A stretch of DNA of 15,390 nt, from the NCBI GenBank assembly GCA_934141605.1, contig CAKPCL010000016.1, positions 1-15,390 of the forward strand, in the 5' to 3' direction. Made by a program: the position numbers and the translations under genes. Source of the stretch: an uncultured Clostridia bacterium. Its GTDB lineage: Bacteria > Bacillota > Clostridia > TANB77 > CAG-508. Under the pieces are notes generated by a model. That model saw only the letters and a list, made by a program, of their open reading frames with translations, was not told the DNA's origin and made no database searches. Below are positions 1 to 6,640 of the stretch, in pieces; within the stretch, counting starts at the first letter, position 1, and each line of letters opens with the position of its first letter.

Positions 1-40
1 AAAAAGTTAGGTTGTATAAATCCATAGGGAGGTGAAAATA

Positions 41-325
41 ATGAATAAATACGAAAGTGTTATCATTGTTAATCCAAATGTTGATGAAGCAGGTTTAAAA
101 GCCTTAGAAGAAAAATTCACAGGATTAATCAATGAAAATGGAAAAATTGAATCAGTTGAAAACATGGGCAAAAAAAGATTAGCTTATGAAATCAAAAAAT
201 TCAAAGAAGGTACATATATGTTATTTAACTTTGAAGCAAAACCAGATTCAATAGCTGAACTTGAAAGAGTTTATAGAATTACAGATGATATAATCAAATT
301 TATCGTTGTAAGAAAAGAAGCATAA
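41..325 (+). CDS. rpsF: 30S ribosomal protein S6
   Basis: Component of the small ribosomal subunit platform, where S6 pairs with S18 on 16S rRNA. The 94-residue product starts MNKYESVIIVNPN and has the S6 pattern: an opening beta strand, the GKKRLAYEIKKFKEGTY stretch near residues 43-59, and a closing IIKFIVVRKE strand. The length is normal for the family. I chose ATG at 41 over the in-frame GTG at 32 because the GTG lies inside the Shine-Dalgarno sequence (AGGGAGGTG, 26-34), which is well spaced for the ATG. It is followed by ssb and rpsR in the same direction, the classic S6-SSB-S18 operon. The promoter is outside the window. Confidence 0.97.
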   Translation: MNKYESVIIVNPNVDEAGLKALEEKFTGLINENGKIESVENMGKKRLAYEIKKFKEGTYMLFNFEAKPDSIAELERVYRITDDIIKFIVVRKEA

Positions 326-392
326 TTTAAAATGCCAAATAAAAAAATAAATATGTGGGACCTAAATTAAAGTAAAGAAAAGAGGAATTAAA

Positions 393-821
393 ATGAATAA
401 AGTAATATTAATGGGAAGACTTACAAGAGATCCAGAAGTAAGATACACACAAACAAACAATACACTAGTTGCTTCATTTAGTTTAGCAGTAAATAGAAGA
501 TTTGTTAGACAAGGTGAAGAAAGACAAGCAGATTTTATAAATATTGTAGCATGGAGTAAATTAGGTGAATTTTGTAGTAAATACTTTAAAAAAGGTCAAC
601 AAGTTGGAATAATAGGTAGACTTCAAACAAGAACTTGGGACGATGAACAAGGAGTTAAACATTACATAACAGAAGTTGTTGCAGAAGAAGCATATTTCGC
701 TGATAGTAAAAGAGAAGGAGATATGGGAGCAGGAGCTTTTGAAAGTACTTTTGGTAGTACAATGCCAGGAAGTATGGGCTCAGATTTTGAAACATCGTCA
801 GCAGATGATTTACCATTTTAA
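393..821 (+). CDS. ssb: Single-stranded DNA-binding protein
   Basis: Binds single-stranded DNA during replication, repair and recombination. The 142-residue product starts MNKVILMGRLTRDPEVRYT, the typical opening of the bacterial SSB OB-fold, which runs to about residue 105 (VVAEEAYFADSK). A Gly/Ser/Met-rich linker follows, and the protein ends in the acidic DDLPF tip that recruits partner proteins. The length is slightly short but normal for clostridial SSB. An AGAGGAA ribosome binding site precedes the ATG. It sits between rpsF and rpsR, with gaps of 67 and 29 bases, so the three are probably cotranscribed. Confidence 0.97.
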   Translation: MNKVILMGRLTRDPEVRYTQTNNTLVASFSLAVNRRFVRQGEERQADFINIVAWSKLGEFCSKYFKKGQQVGIIGRLQTRTWDDEQGVKHYITEVVAEEAYFADSKREGDMGAGAFESTFGSTMPGSMGSDFETSSADDLPF

Positions 822-850
822 AATAAGTACGAGAGGGGGAAATTAACAAA

Positions 851-1132
851 ATGGCAGATAAAAAACAAAAAAGAAATAATAATATGAAAGATTATGATGA
901 AGATTATAACCCAAAATTCAGAAAACAAAGAAAGAAAGTTTGTGTTTTATGTAGTGACAAAAATTTTGAATTAGATTACAAAAACGCTGACCAATTAAAG
1001 AAATTTGTTAATGATAAAGGTAAAATCTTACCAAGAAGAACAACAGGATGTTGTGCAAAACATCAAAGAGATATTACTACAGCAGTTAAAAGAGCTAGAC
1101 ATATTGCTGTATTACCATATGCTCAACAATAA
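851..1132 (+). CDS. rpsR: 30S ribosomal protein S18
   Basis: Small-subunit protein that partners S6. The 93-residue product has a basic, Asn-rich N-terminus and the S18 core (KILPRRTTGCCAKHQRDI, and a C-terminal RARHIAVLPYAQQ). Residues C31, C34, C67, C68 and H71 give the CxxC...CCxxH arrangement of the zinc-binding (C+) form of S18. A GAGAGGGGGA ribosome binding site lies just upstream. It is the last gene of the rpsF-ssb-rpsR operon. rplI does not follow. The last two codons and the stop (CAACAATAA) lie inside the left copy of a 49-bp direct repeat, so the gene end coincides with the boundary of an apparent insertion. Confidence 0.97.
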   Translation: MADKKQKRNNNMKDYDEDYNPKFRKQRKKVCVLCSDKNFELDYKNADQLKKFVNDKGKILPRRTTGCCAKHQRDITTAVKRARHIAVLPYAQQ

Positions 1133-1172
1133 TATTTATAAAAAAGAGGTACTTACACAGTATCTCTTTTTA
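1124..1172. repeat. 49-bp direct repeat, left copy
   Basis: Identical over 49 bases to 2259-2307; the flanking bases on both sides differ (T versus A on the left, A versus T on the right). It begins CAACAATAATATTT and spans the last two codons and stop of rpsR and the whole terminator hairpin. This copy is contiguous with intact rpsR. Confidence 0.95.
1141..1171 (+). terminator. Rho-independent terminator of rpsF-ssb-rpsR
   Basis: A 12-bp stem, AAAAAGAGGTAC paired with GTATCTCTTTTT (one G-U pair), with a TTACACA loop and a U-rich 3' arm, 8 bases after the rpsR stop. The stem has A runs on one side and T runs on the other, so it can work in both directions. Confidence 0.88.
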
Positions 1173-1189
1173 ATTTATTGGAAAAACTT

Positions 1190-1220
1190 AAAAAAAAATG
1201 AACAGTCGCTAGGACTGTTC
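1190..1220 (-). terminator. Rho-independent terminator of the PemK-like gene
   Basis: Read on the minus strand, GAACAGTC, loop CTAGC, GACTGTTC form a perfect 8-bp stem, followed by A and a run of eight or more T. It lies about 110 bases past the PemK-like stop codon. The plus strand has no T run after the stem, so it acts on the minus strand only. Confidence 0.85.
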
Positions 1221-1333
1221 TGAATCTTCTTATGACCGACTATATTATTTACATAATATGTGGTTAAATCTTACTATGATTATACTATATATTATGAAAG
1301 TTGTCAAATAAATTATACAATTTTTTGTTTTTT

Positions 1334-2092
1334 TTATTTAGTAAATAAAAATTTTATTTTTTCATCTAGTAAATCTAGACTATTAGATGAAAGTCTTATT
1401 TTAGAAAGTATAGGAGTTTTAAAAATTCTTTGTTTACTGATAGTTGTAAATTGATTTACATATGCAATACTACCATGCTTCATATTTGCAATTTCGCTTT
1501 TTATTTTTTCTAAATAATCACTCTTTTTGGAAATATACTTTATTTCTTTAACTCTATCGTCAGGTGGTAACTTTTCTATAGTTACAAATTTAGATGTTAT
1601 TTCAGTTAATTCTATATTAAATTTTGCTATTAATAGATTATATAATTCATCACCTAAATCTATACAAGTTTTTGAATTGTATATTTTGTTTTCTTTTAAA
1701 GAAGATAAAGGTATTATATTTAAAGTTCCAGAAAGTTTATTATCATATTTGTTCATTACAACACAATAATGTAATCCACCTATTTCATTTCCAATGTTAA
1801 AACCTAAATTTGCTTTTACAATGTCTCCGCGTTTAAATATTTTCAATTCACTATTATCAAAATTTTTTTCATTGTCGTGGTAATTAGCAAAATCATTAAT
1901 CCAATAGGCAAGTAAATGAGTTTTTTTGTATTCAAGTAATTCTATATGTTTATTAAAAGATTCATCTAGTCTTCTTAAAGATAAATCTTTATGGGTAATT
2001 GCTTTACTTTTTTCTTCACCAGTTGAAATTTGATTTTTAAATATTAATTCAGATTTATTTTCATTAATATCTTCTTGTAATTGTTTGTCCAT
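1334..2092 (-). CDS. PemK/MazF-fold protein with long N-terminal extension
   Basis: Probable member of the PemK/MazF superfamily, whose classic members are mRNA-cleaving toxins. The 252-residue product has a charged, probably helical N-terminal part (1-83). A PemK-like domain follows: KRGDIVKANLG (87-97), NEIGGLHYCVV (102-112), SGTLNIIPLSS (121-131) and a closing SIAYVNQFTTISKQRI (208-223), matching the MazF 'VRTIDKxRL' strand. Classical MazF is about 110-120 aa, so this is an extended form. The usual Arg after the GG turn is His108, and the usual catalytic Thr position reads Ser. The start is the ATG at 2092, which has AGGAG at the right spacing; an upstream in-frame ATG at 2107 lacks this. 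No antitoxin gene is adjacent. It is the only gene between the 49-bp repeats. The fold call is fairly sure; RNase activity is not. Confidence 0.78.
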   Translation of the reverse strand: MDKQLQEDINENKSELIFKNQISTGEEKSKAITHKDLSLRRLDESFNKHIELLEYKKTHLLAYWINDFANYHDNEKNFDNSELKIFKRGDIVKANLGFNIGNEIGGLHYCVVMNKYDNKLSGTLNIIPLSSLKENKIYNSKTCIDLGDELYNLLIAKFNIELTEITSKFVTIEKLPPDDRVKEIKYISKKSDYLEKIKSEIANMKHGSIAYVNQFTTISKQRIFKTPILSKIRLSSNSLDLLDEKIKFLFTK

Positions 2093-2118
2093 AGTATATC
2101 TCCTCATATTTTTTGTAT

Positions 2119-2147
2119 ATTATACTATCAATTAGATAAATAAGCAA
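2119..2147 (-). promoter_or_regulatory. Promoter of the PemK-like gene
   Basis: On the minus strand, TATAAT (2124-2119) lies 17 bases from a weak -35, TTGCTT (2147-2142). The transcript start would be near 2112, about 20 bases before the AUG at 2092, leaving room for the AGGAG ribosome binding site. Confidence 0.6.
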
Positions 2148-2161
2148 TGAAAAGTCGAAAA

Positions 2162-2216
2162 AACTGTGGAAAAATTTCTACAGTTGTGAATAAAGTGTGG
2201 ATATATTTGTGAAATA
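2162..2216. other. Inverted repeat and cluster of TGTG-type (DnaA-box-like) motifs
   Basis: AACTGTGGAAA, AA, TTTCTACAGTT (2162-2185) is an 11-bp inverted repeat with one G/T exception. Overlapping it are four same-strand nonamers related to the DnaA box complement TGTGNATAA: TGTGGAAAA (2165), TGTGAATAA (2185, full match), TGTGGATAT (2196) and TGTGAAATA (2208). Their starts are 20, 11 and 12 bases apart. It lies upstream of the PemK-like promoter, so it could be an operator or a replication-type motif cluster. The function is unknown. Confidence 0.4.
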
Positions 2217-2258
2217 ATGTAATTTGCAAAAAAAAATTTAGTATAAGATATAATGCGA

Positions 2259-2307
2259 CAACAATAATATTTATAAAAAAGAGGTACTTACACAGTATCT
2301 CTTTTTA
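2259..2307. repeat. 49-bp direct repeat, right copy
   Basis: Identical to 1124-1172. It contains an out-of-place copy of the rpsR 3' end (CAACAATAA) with no rpsR coding sequence before it, followed by the terminator hairpin. This copy abuts the 3' end of the 280-aa minus-strand gene. Confidence 0.95.
2276..2306 (-). terminator. Terminator of the 280-aa gene (second copy of the rpsR terminator)
   Basis: The same 12-bp stem as at 1141-1171. Read on the minus strand it begins 19 bases after the stop of the 280-aa gene and is followed by T-rich sequence. It would originally have ended both convergent units. Confidence 0.8.
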
Positions 2308-2324
2308 TTTGGTGCATCATAGCC

Positions 2325-3167
2325 TTAAATAGGCGAAATTGAATCCAGTAACCTAAACTGTTTTTCAATTTCCTTTTGAACCTTCGAAACATTTGACTCA
2401 AAAACATTAATCCGAATAACAGGACCATGATTAGAATCATTGGCATCATTACAGTTAATAAACACAGAAACCAGATTTGGAACTTTTGAACACGCAAAGT
2501 TAAATTTTGCAAGCTCAAACTGATACTGACTTGGTACAGAATTCCCAAGCAATCCTACCGTTAGGCATAAAGAAGGCCTATAAAGATCTTCATAAAACCA
2601 GTTTATATTTAGGTAGGTTTTCTTGTTATCAATAGATGGTTTTAATGTAATAAAACTACTTGCATTTTTTTGATACATTTTATTAGCAATTGCAATAAAT
2701 TCAGGCAATTCTATAAAAGGTTTACGCAAGTAAAATTCCAATGACAACAAACGCGGTTCATGTGGACTCATAATTTCATCAAAAGACAAATTAGTTACAC
2801 TATTCATATCTGCTGCATATGTATCAAAAACCTTAATTGTAACCTTGTTATTGTCTATTTCAAATACTGGTGTGTTAGAGATGTTACTTCTTTTTAATTC
2901 TGAATACCGTAATAAATTAGTAGACAATTCTTTTGATGGTGCATTAGCCAAATTTCTTCTAATTTCAATAGAAGCAAAAGATAACTTACAACGATGTATG
3001 CCAATATATAGATAATAACATGTTTTATTATTTTCTATATAATCTTTTACTTCAATATCCACAGAATTTATTTGTTCTGTAAATACCATGTTGTTCAAGA
3101 TTTGAAACAAATCTTTTAGTTCATCAAAATTTTTCCGAAGCTCAAATTCTAAGTTCAAAATTATCAT
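2325..3167 (-). CDS. Unknown protein made of two tandem homologous domains
   Basis: I do not recognise this 280-residue protein. It contains an internal duplication. Residues 6-14 (LEFELRKNF) match 143-151 (LEFYLRKPF). 'ELKDLFQILNNM' matches 'ELPEFIAIANKM'. 'NNKTCYYLYI' matches 'NKKTYLNI'. 'VTIKVFD...IMSP' (109-135) matches 'VIRINVFE...SISP' (250-279). Each unit is about 135 residues. There is no signal peptide, membrane segment or catalytic motif, so it is probably cytosolic, perhaps a binding or scaffold protein. ATG at 3167 is preceded by AGGAGGA at good spacing. It has its own strong promoter and stands alone, divergent from the ynbB-like gene. It looks somewhat less AT-rich than its neighbours, which may hint at a separate origin. 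Confidence 0.8.
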   Translation of the reverse strand: MIILNLEFELRKNFDELKDLFQILNNMVFTEQINSVDIEVKDYIENNKTCYYLYIGIHRCKLSFASIEIRRNLANAPSKELSTNLLRYSELKRSNISNTPVFEIDNNKVTIKVFDTYAADMNSVTNLSFDEIMSPHEPRLLSLEFYLRKPFIELPEFIAIANKMYQKNASSFITLKPSIDNKKTYLNINWFYEDLYRPSLCLTVGLLGNSVPSQYQFELAKFNFACSKVPNLVSVFINCNDANDSNHGPVIRINVFESNVSKVQKEIEKQFRLLDSISPI

Positions 3168-3181
3168 GATGTGTCCTCCTA

Positions 3182-3221
3182 TATGCTACTTTACAATTTG
3201 TAATAGCTAAAGTATAGCATA
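3182..3221. promoter_or_regulatory. Nested palindromes at the 280-aa gene start site (possible operator)
   Basis: TTACAA-T-TTGTAA (3191-3203) is a perfect 13-bp palindrome. It is enclosed by TATGCTA (3182-3188) and its complement TAGCATA (3215-3221), which overlaps the -10 box. The arrangement sits at the transcription start of the 280-aa gene, where a repressor would bind. No regulator is identified. Confidence 0.35.
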
Positions 3222-3239
3222 ATTTACATAAAAAATCAA
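3211..3239 (-). promoter_or_regulatory. Promoter of the 280-aa gene
   Basis: On the minus strand, TTGATT (3239-3234), 17-base spacer, TGC-TATACT (-10 at 3216-3211, with extended TGn). This is a good housekeeping promoter about 45 bases upstream of the ATG at 3167. Confidence 0.75.
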
Positions 3240-3248
3240 CTTGCACTA

Positions 3249-3277
3249 TTGTAAAAAACATCAATATATAGTAAAAT
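3249..3277 (+). promoter_or_regulatory. Promoter of the ynbB-like gene run
   Basis: TTGTAA (3249-3254), 17-base spacer, TAAAAT (3272-3277), 33 bases before the ATG at 3311. It is divergent from the 280-aa promoter. The match is moderate. Confidence 0.5.
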
Positions 3278-3310
3278 ATATTAGATTAAAAGAGAAAAGA
3301 AGGTAATAAA

Positions 3311-4564
3311 ATGTTAGAAGAATTAGGAATTGATGTAGAATTAGAAAAAAAATCAAAAGAAGTAGAAAACGAGATAAAAGAACAATTTGAAACAATGGAC
3401 AAAATATGTGAAAAAAACAGCATGAAAGTATTATCAGCATTTCAAAAATGCAATTTACAAGAAATGCACTTAAATTCGTCAACAGGATATGGAATAGACG
3501 AGGCTGGAAGAAATAAAATAGAAGAAATTTACGCAAAAATATTTAAAGCTGAAGATGCATTAGTTCGTGCACAACTTATATCAGGAACACATGCTTTAGC
3601 AATAACACTATCAGCTCTTTTAAGACCAAATGATATAATGATAAGTATAACAGGAGAACCATACGATACACTTCAGACAGTTATAGGGTGCAACGAAACA
3701 GAAAGTAAAAGTTCATTAAAAGCATTTGGAATAAAATATGAACAAATAGAACTTGTAGAAAATGACTTTGATATTAAAGCAATTCAAGAGAGACTAAAAA
3801 AACAAGATGTAAAATTAGTTGAAATTCAAAGGTCAAGGGGATATTCAACAAGAAAAAGTTTAACAATTGAAAAAATAGAAAAAGCAATAAAAGCAATTAG
3901 AGAAGTCAACAAAGATGTAATAATTATGGTGGATAATTGCTATGGTGAATTTGTTCAGGAAAAAGAGCCAATAGAAATTGGAGCAGATATTGCAGTAGGC
4001 TCATTAATGAAAAACTTAGGAGCAGGAATTGCAACATCTGGAGCATACATAGTTGGAAGAAAAGATTTAATAGAATTATGTGCTGAAAGATTAACAGCAC
4101 CGGGGATAGGAAAAGAAATAGGACCATCTTTAGGACAAAATACTAGATTTTTAAAAGGACTATTTTTTGCGCCACAAGTTGTAAATTCAAGTGTTAAAAC
4201 TGCAATATTTGCAAGCAGAATACTAGAAAAATTAGGATATGATGTTGAACCAAAATTTGATGAAGTAAGAGCTGATATTGTTCAAACAATTAAACTTGGA
4301 AGTGAAGACAATTTAATAAAATTTTGCCAAGGAATTCAGATGGGTTCACCAATAGATTCAAATGTAATTCCATTTCCTAGTGATATGGGTGGATATGAGG
4401 ATAAAGTTATAATGGCGGCTGGTACTTTTACAGAAGGGTCAACAATAGAATTAAGTTGCGATGGACCAATAAGAGAGCCATATATAGCATATATGCAGGG
4501 TGGACTTACATATGAATATGGTAAATTTGGAATTTTAAAAGCAATTCAAAAAATGAAAAATTAA
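3311..4564 (+). CDS. ynbB: PLP-dependent YnbB / 'methionine gamma-lyase family' protein
   Basis: Fold-type I PLP enzyme of the family annotated as methionine gamma-lyase-like or 'aluminium resistance' protein (B. subtilis YnbB). The 417 residues are normal for the family. Visible marks are HLNSSTGYGIDEAGR near 54-68, the cofactor-loop stretch AQLISGTHALAITLSALLRP, Asp208 in MVDNCYGEFV (pyridine-nitrogen ligand position), and SLMKNLGAG with Lys234 as the probable Schiff-base lysine. The sequence GTFTEGSTIELSCDGP near the C-terminus is also family-typical. The true substrate is not established, so cysteine or methionine C-S lyase activity is only inferred. An AGAAGG ribosome binding site precedes the ATG. 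The flavoprotein gene follows after 22 bases, suggesting cotranscription. Confidence 0.88.
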   Translation: MLEELGIDVELEKKSKEVENEIKEQFETMDKICEKNSMKVLSAFQKCNLQEMHLNSSTGYGIDEAGRNKIEEIYAKIFKAEDALVRAQLISGTHALAITLSALLRPNDIMISITGEPYDTLQTVIGCNETESKSSLKAFGIKYEQIELVENDFDIKAIQERLKKQDVKLVEIQRSRGYSTRKSLTIEKIEKAIKAIREVNKDVIIMVDNCYGEFVQEKEPIEIGADIAVGSLMKNLGAGIATSGAYIVGRKDLIELCAERLTAPGIGKEIGPSLGQNTRFLKGLFFAPQVVNSSVKTAIFASRILEKLGYDVEPKFDEVRADIVQTIKLGSEDNLIKFCQGIQMGSPIDSNVIPFPSDMGGYEDKVIMAAGTFTEGSTIELSCDGPIREPYIAYMQGGLTYEYGKFGILKAIQKMKN

Positions 4565-4586
4565 TCCGATAAATAGGAAGGAAGAT

Positions 4587-5834
4587 ATGGAAGTTGTAGT
4601 AATAGGCGGAGGACCCGCAGGAATGATGTCAGCTATATCTGCTGCAGAAAGTGGAAATAAAGTTATTTTACTAGAAAAAATGGATAGATTAGGAAGAAAA
4701 TTATTAATCACTGGAAAAGGAAGATGCAATATAACATCAGCTTTACCAATAGATGATTTTATCCAAAATATCCCTGGAAATGGCCAATTTTTATATAGTT
4801 GCTTTAAAAATTATACTAATTTAGATATAATACAGTTTTTAAAATTACAAGGATTAGAAGTAAAAGAAGAAAGAGGAAATAGAATATTTCCTAAAACTGA
4901 TAAATCTTTAGATGTTTTAGAGTGCTTCAAAAAAAGATTAAGAGAGTTAAGAGTTGAAATAATATATAATACAAAAGTGACTAGTATTGTGCCTAATGCA
5001 GGCAAAGAAAAATTACAAGTTAAAACAGAAGATAATAAAGTGTTTTTAGCTGATAAAGTTGTTTTAGCAACAGGAGGAAAAAGCTATCCTTTAACAGGTT
5101 CAACTGGTGACGGATATAAAATAGCTAATGAATTAGGACATACAGTTACTAAAATAAAACCATCTTTAGTACCATTAGAAAGCTATGACAAAAAAACATG
5201 TAAAGATTTACAGGGACTATCTTTAAGAAATGTAAATATACAATTTAGAAATTTAGAAAACAACAAAGTAATTTACGAAGATTTTGGTGAAATGTTATTT
5301 ACACATTTTGGAGTTTCTGGACCAACTATTTTAAGTGGTTCTGCTCATTTAGTAAGATATAAAAACATAGAAGAACTTTTAAAAAATAGAAAAATCGCAT
5401 TAAAAATAGATTTTAAACCAGCTCTTTCAGAAGAAAAATTAGATGAAAGAATATTAAGAGATTTTCTAGAGTTTAAAAATAAACAATTTAAGAATAGTTT
5501 AGACAAATTGTTGCCACAAAAATTAATTCCAATAATAATAGAAAAAAGTGGGATAAATCCTGATAAGAAGGTTAATGAAATAAATAAAAAAGAAAGAAAA
5601 GAACTTATAAAAATATTAAAAAATTTTGAAATAGAAATTAGTGGTTTTAGACCTATAGAAGAGGCGATAGTAACAAGCGGAGGAATAAGCATCAAGGAAA
5701 TAAATCCAAAAACTATGGAATCAAAATTAATACCAAATCTATATTTTGCAGGAGAAATAATAGATGTAGATGCTTATACAGGAGGATTTAATCTTCAAAT
5801 AGCTTACTCTACTGGATATACTGCAGGAAAGTGA
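4587..5834 (+). CDS. BaiN/HI0933-family FAD-dependent flavoprotein
   Basis: Soluble flavoprotein of the HI0933/BaiN/YtfP family, often named 'NAD(P)/FAD-dependent oxidoreductase' or 'aminoacetone oxidase family'. It is 415 residues, the usual length. The N-terminal Rossmann motif VVIGGGPAGMMSAISAAE (4-21) is followed by GRKLLITGKGRCNITS (36-51), the family signature. ATGGKSYPLTGSTGDGY (about 161-177) and a C-terminal FAD-contact region YFAGEIIDVDAYTGGFNLQ complete the pattern. Some relatives reduce bile-acid intermediates, but most have no assigned substrate, so none is claimed. AGGAAGGA precedes the ATG. Its TGA overlaps the GTG upstream of the next gene, so translation of the two is probably coupled. 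Confidence 0.9.
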   Translation: MEVVVIGGGPAGMMSAISAAESGNKVILLEKMDRLGRKLLITGKGRCNITSALPIDDFIQNIPGNGQFLYSCFKNYTNLDIIQFLKLQGLEVKEERGNRIFPKTDKSLDVLECFKKRLRELRVEIIYNTKVTSIVPNAGKEKLQVKTEDNKVFLADKVVLATGGKSYPLTGSTGDGYKIANELGHTVTKIKPSLVPLESYDKKTCKDLQGLSLRNVNIQFRNLENNKVIYEDFGEMLFTHFGVSGPTILSGSAHLVRYKNIEELLKNRKIALKIDFKPALSEEKLDERILRDFLEFKNKQFKNSLDKLLPQKLIPIIIEKSGINPDKKVNEINKKERKELIKILKNFEIEISGFRPIEEAIVTSGGISIKEINPKTMESKLIPNLYFAGEIIDVDAYTGGFNLQIAYSTGYTAGK

Positions 5835-5839
5835 GAAAT

Positions 5840-6478
5840 ATGGAAAATTTTATTTCAATAAAAGAAAATGTAAAAGTTGAAATTGTTGTAAAAAAATCAA
5901 AATTTATATGCAATTTATTAATAGTAAATACTCAAGAAGAAGCTGAAAATTCTATAAAACAATTAAAGAAAAAATATTTTGATGCAAGACATAATTGTAT
6001 AGCTTACAGGGTTTTGGAAGATGAAAAAATAATTGAAAAATCAAGTGATGATGGTGAACCTTCAGGGACAGCGGGCGGACCAATGTTGAACATTTTACAA
6101 AAAAATAATTTGTGTAATGTTCTTGTTGTTGTAACAAGATATTTTGGTGGTATATTGTTAGGAACAGGAGGACTTGTAAGAGCCTATTCTGATGCTACTT
6201 TAGAAGCAATAAACAATTCTGAAATGATTGAAAAGTGTATGGGACAAGAGGCAGAAGTTGAAATTGAATACAATAATTTGGAAAACTTTAAGTATTATTG
6301 TAAAAAAAATAATATAATTATAGAAAATTTTGTTTATTCAGATATAATTTTTTGTAAAATTCAGCTACAAGAAAGCAGTAAACAAAGATTAATAGAAGAT
6401 TTTGAAACAAAAAAAGTGAATTTGATAAAATTGAAGTTTTTATCTAAAAAATTAATAGATAAATGTATAATAAAATAA
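5840..6478 (+). CDS. yigZ: YigZ/IMPACT-family protein
   Basis: Member of the YigZ/YvyE (bacterial IMPACT) family, whose molecular role is unsettled. The 212-residue product shows the family core KSKFICNLLIVNTQEEAE, DARHNCIAYRV, SSDDGEPSGTAGGPML and VVVTRYFGGILLGTGGLVRAY. A weaker C-terminal ferredoxin-like domain follows. I chose ATG at 5840 because AGGAAAG (5825-5831) is properly spaced for it. The in-frame GTG at 5831 overlaps the previous stop and has almost no spacing. It is the last gene of the ynbB-flavoprotein-yigZ run and is followed by a terminator. Family assignment is firm. Confidence 0.92.
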   Translation: MENFISIKENVKVEIVVKKSKFICNLLIVNTQEEAENSIKQLKKKYFDARHNCIAYRVLEDEKIIEKSSDDGEPSGTAGGPMLNILQKNNLCNVLVVVTRYFGGILLGTGGLVRAYSDATLEAINNSEMIEKCMGQEAEVEIEYNNLENFKYYCKKNNIIIENFVYSDIIFCKIQLQESSKQRLIEDFETKKVNLIKLKFLSKKLIDKCIIK

Positions 6479-6525
6479 TACTTTTGTAAAAAAATAGGGA
6501 AAACTAAATTATATATAATATAATC

Positions 6526-6562
6526 AGAACTGTAAAAAATTTACAGTTCTTTAATTTGTTGT
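6526..6562 (+). terminator. Rho-independent terminator after yigZ
   Basis: AGAACTGTAAA (6526-6536) pairs perfectly with TTTACAGTTCT (6540-6550) across a 3-base loop and is followed by a T-rich tail. It separates the upstream run from spo0A, so spo0A should have its own promoter in 6551-6628. I could not identify that promoter convincingly. A perfect 14-bp palindrome, TTCAAA-TG-TTTGAA (6565-6578), lies in that gap. Confidence 0.85.
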
Positions 6563-6640
6563 TATTCAAATGTTTGAAAGAAGAATTAACATAAGATAAA
6601 TGGACAAGTGAAAAGAATATTTAATTTAGGGGGTATTCAA

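Larger units (their letters stand above)
1124..2307. mobile_element. Putative inserted cassette bounded by 49-bp direct repeats
   Basis: Two identical 49-bp sequences (1124-1172 and 2259-2307) flank one complete minus-strand transcription unit: promoter, PemK-like gene and terminator. Each repeat carries the 3' end of rpsR plus its terminator. Removing one repeat plus the intervening 1086 bases would restore rpsR facing the 280-aa gene across a single bidirectional terminator, which looks like the ancestral arrangement. There is no integrase, transposase or terminal inverted repeat inside. The repeats resemble att sites of elements that integrate at gene 3' ends and rebuild the gene end, but the movement mechanism is inference. 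A duplication by another route cannot be excluded. Confidence 0.45.

Noticed and set aside
32..40. GTG start of rpsF upstream of the ATG at 41
   Set aside because: The GTG is part of the Shine-Dalgarno sequence that serves the ATG, so it cannot be the start.
1242..1259. ATATTAT/ATAATAT inverted repeat downstream of the PemK-like gene
   Set aside because: A pure AT stem of 7 bp is expected by chance here. The GC-containing hairpin at 1200-1220 is the better terminator.
2162..2216. Chromosomal replication origin
   Set aside because: DnaA-box-like motifs are present, but no dnaA, dnaN, rpmH or AT-rich unwinding block with many boxes is in the window. Four motifs in AT-rich DNA are not enough.
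6608..6640. GTG start adding 11 residues to Spo0A
   Set aside because: The AGGGGG ribosome binding site lies between this GTG and the ATG at 6641, and Spo0A proteins begin near the ATG.
6551..6640. Sigma-H promoter or 0A box for spo0A
   Set aside because: I could find no adequate match. The TTCAAATGTTTGAA palindrome is not a 0A box.
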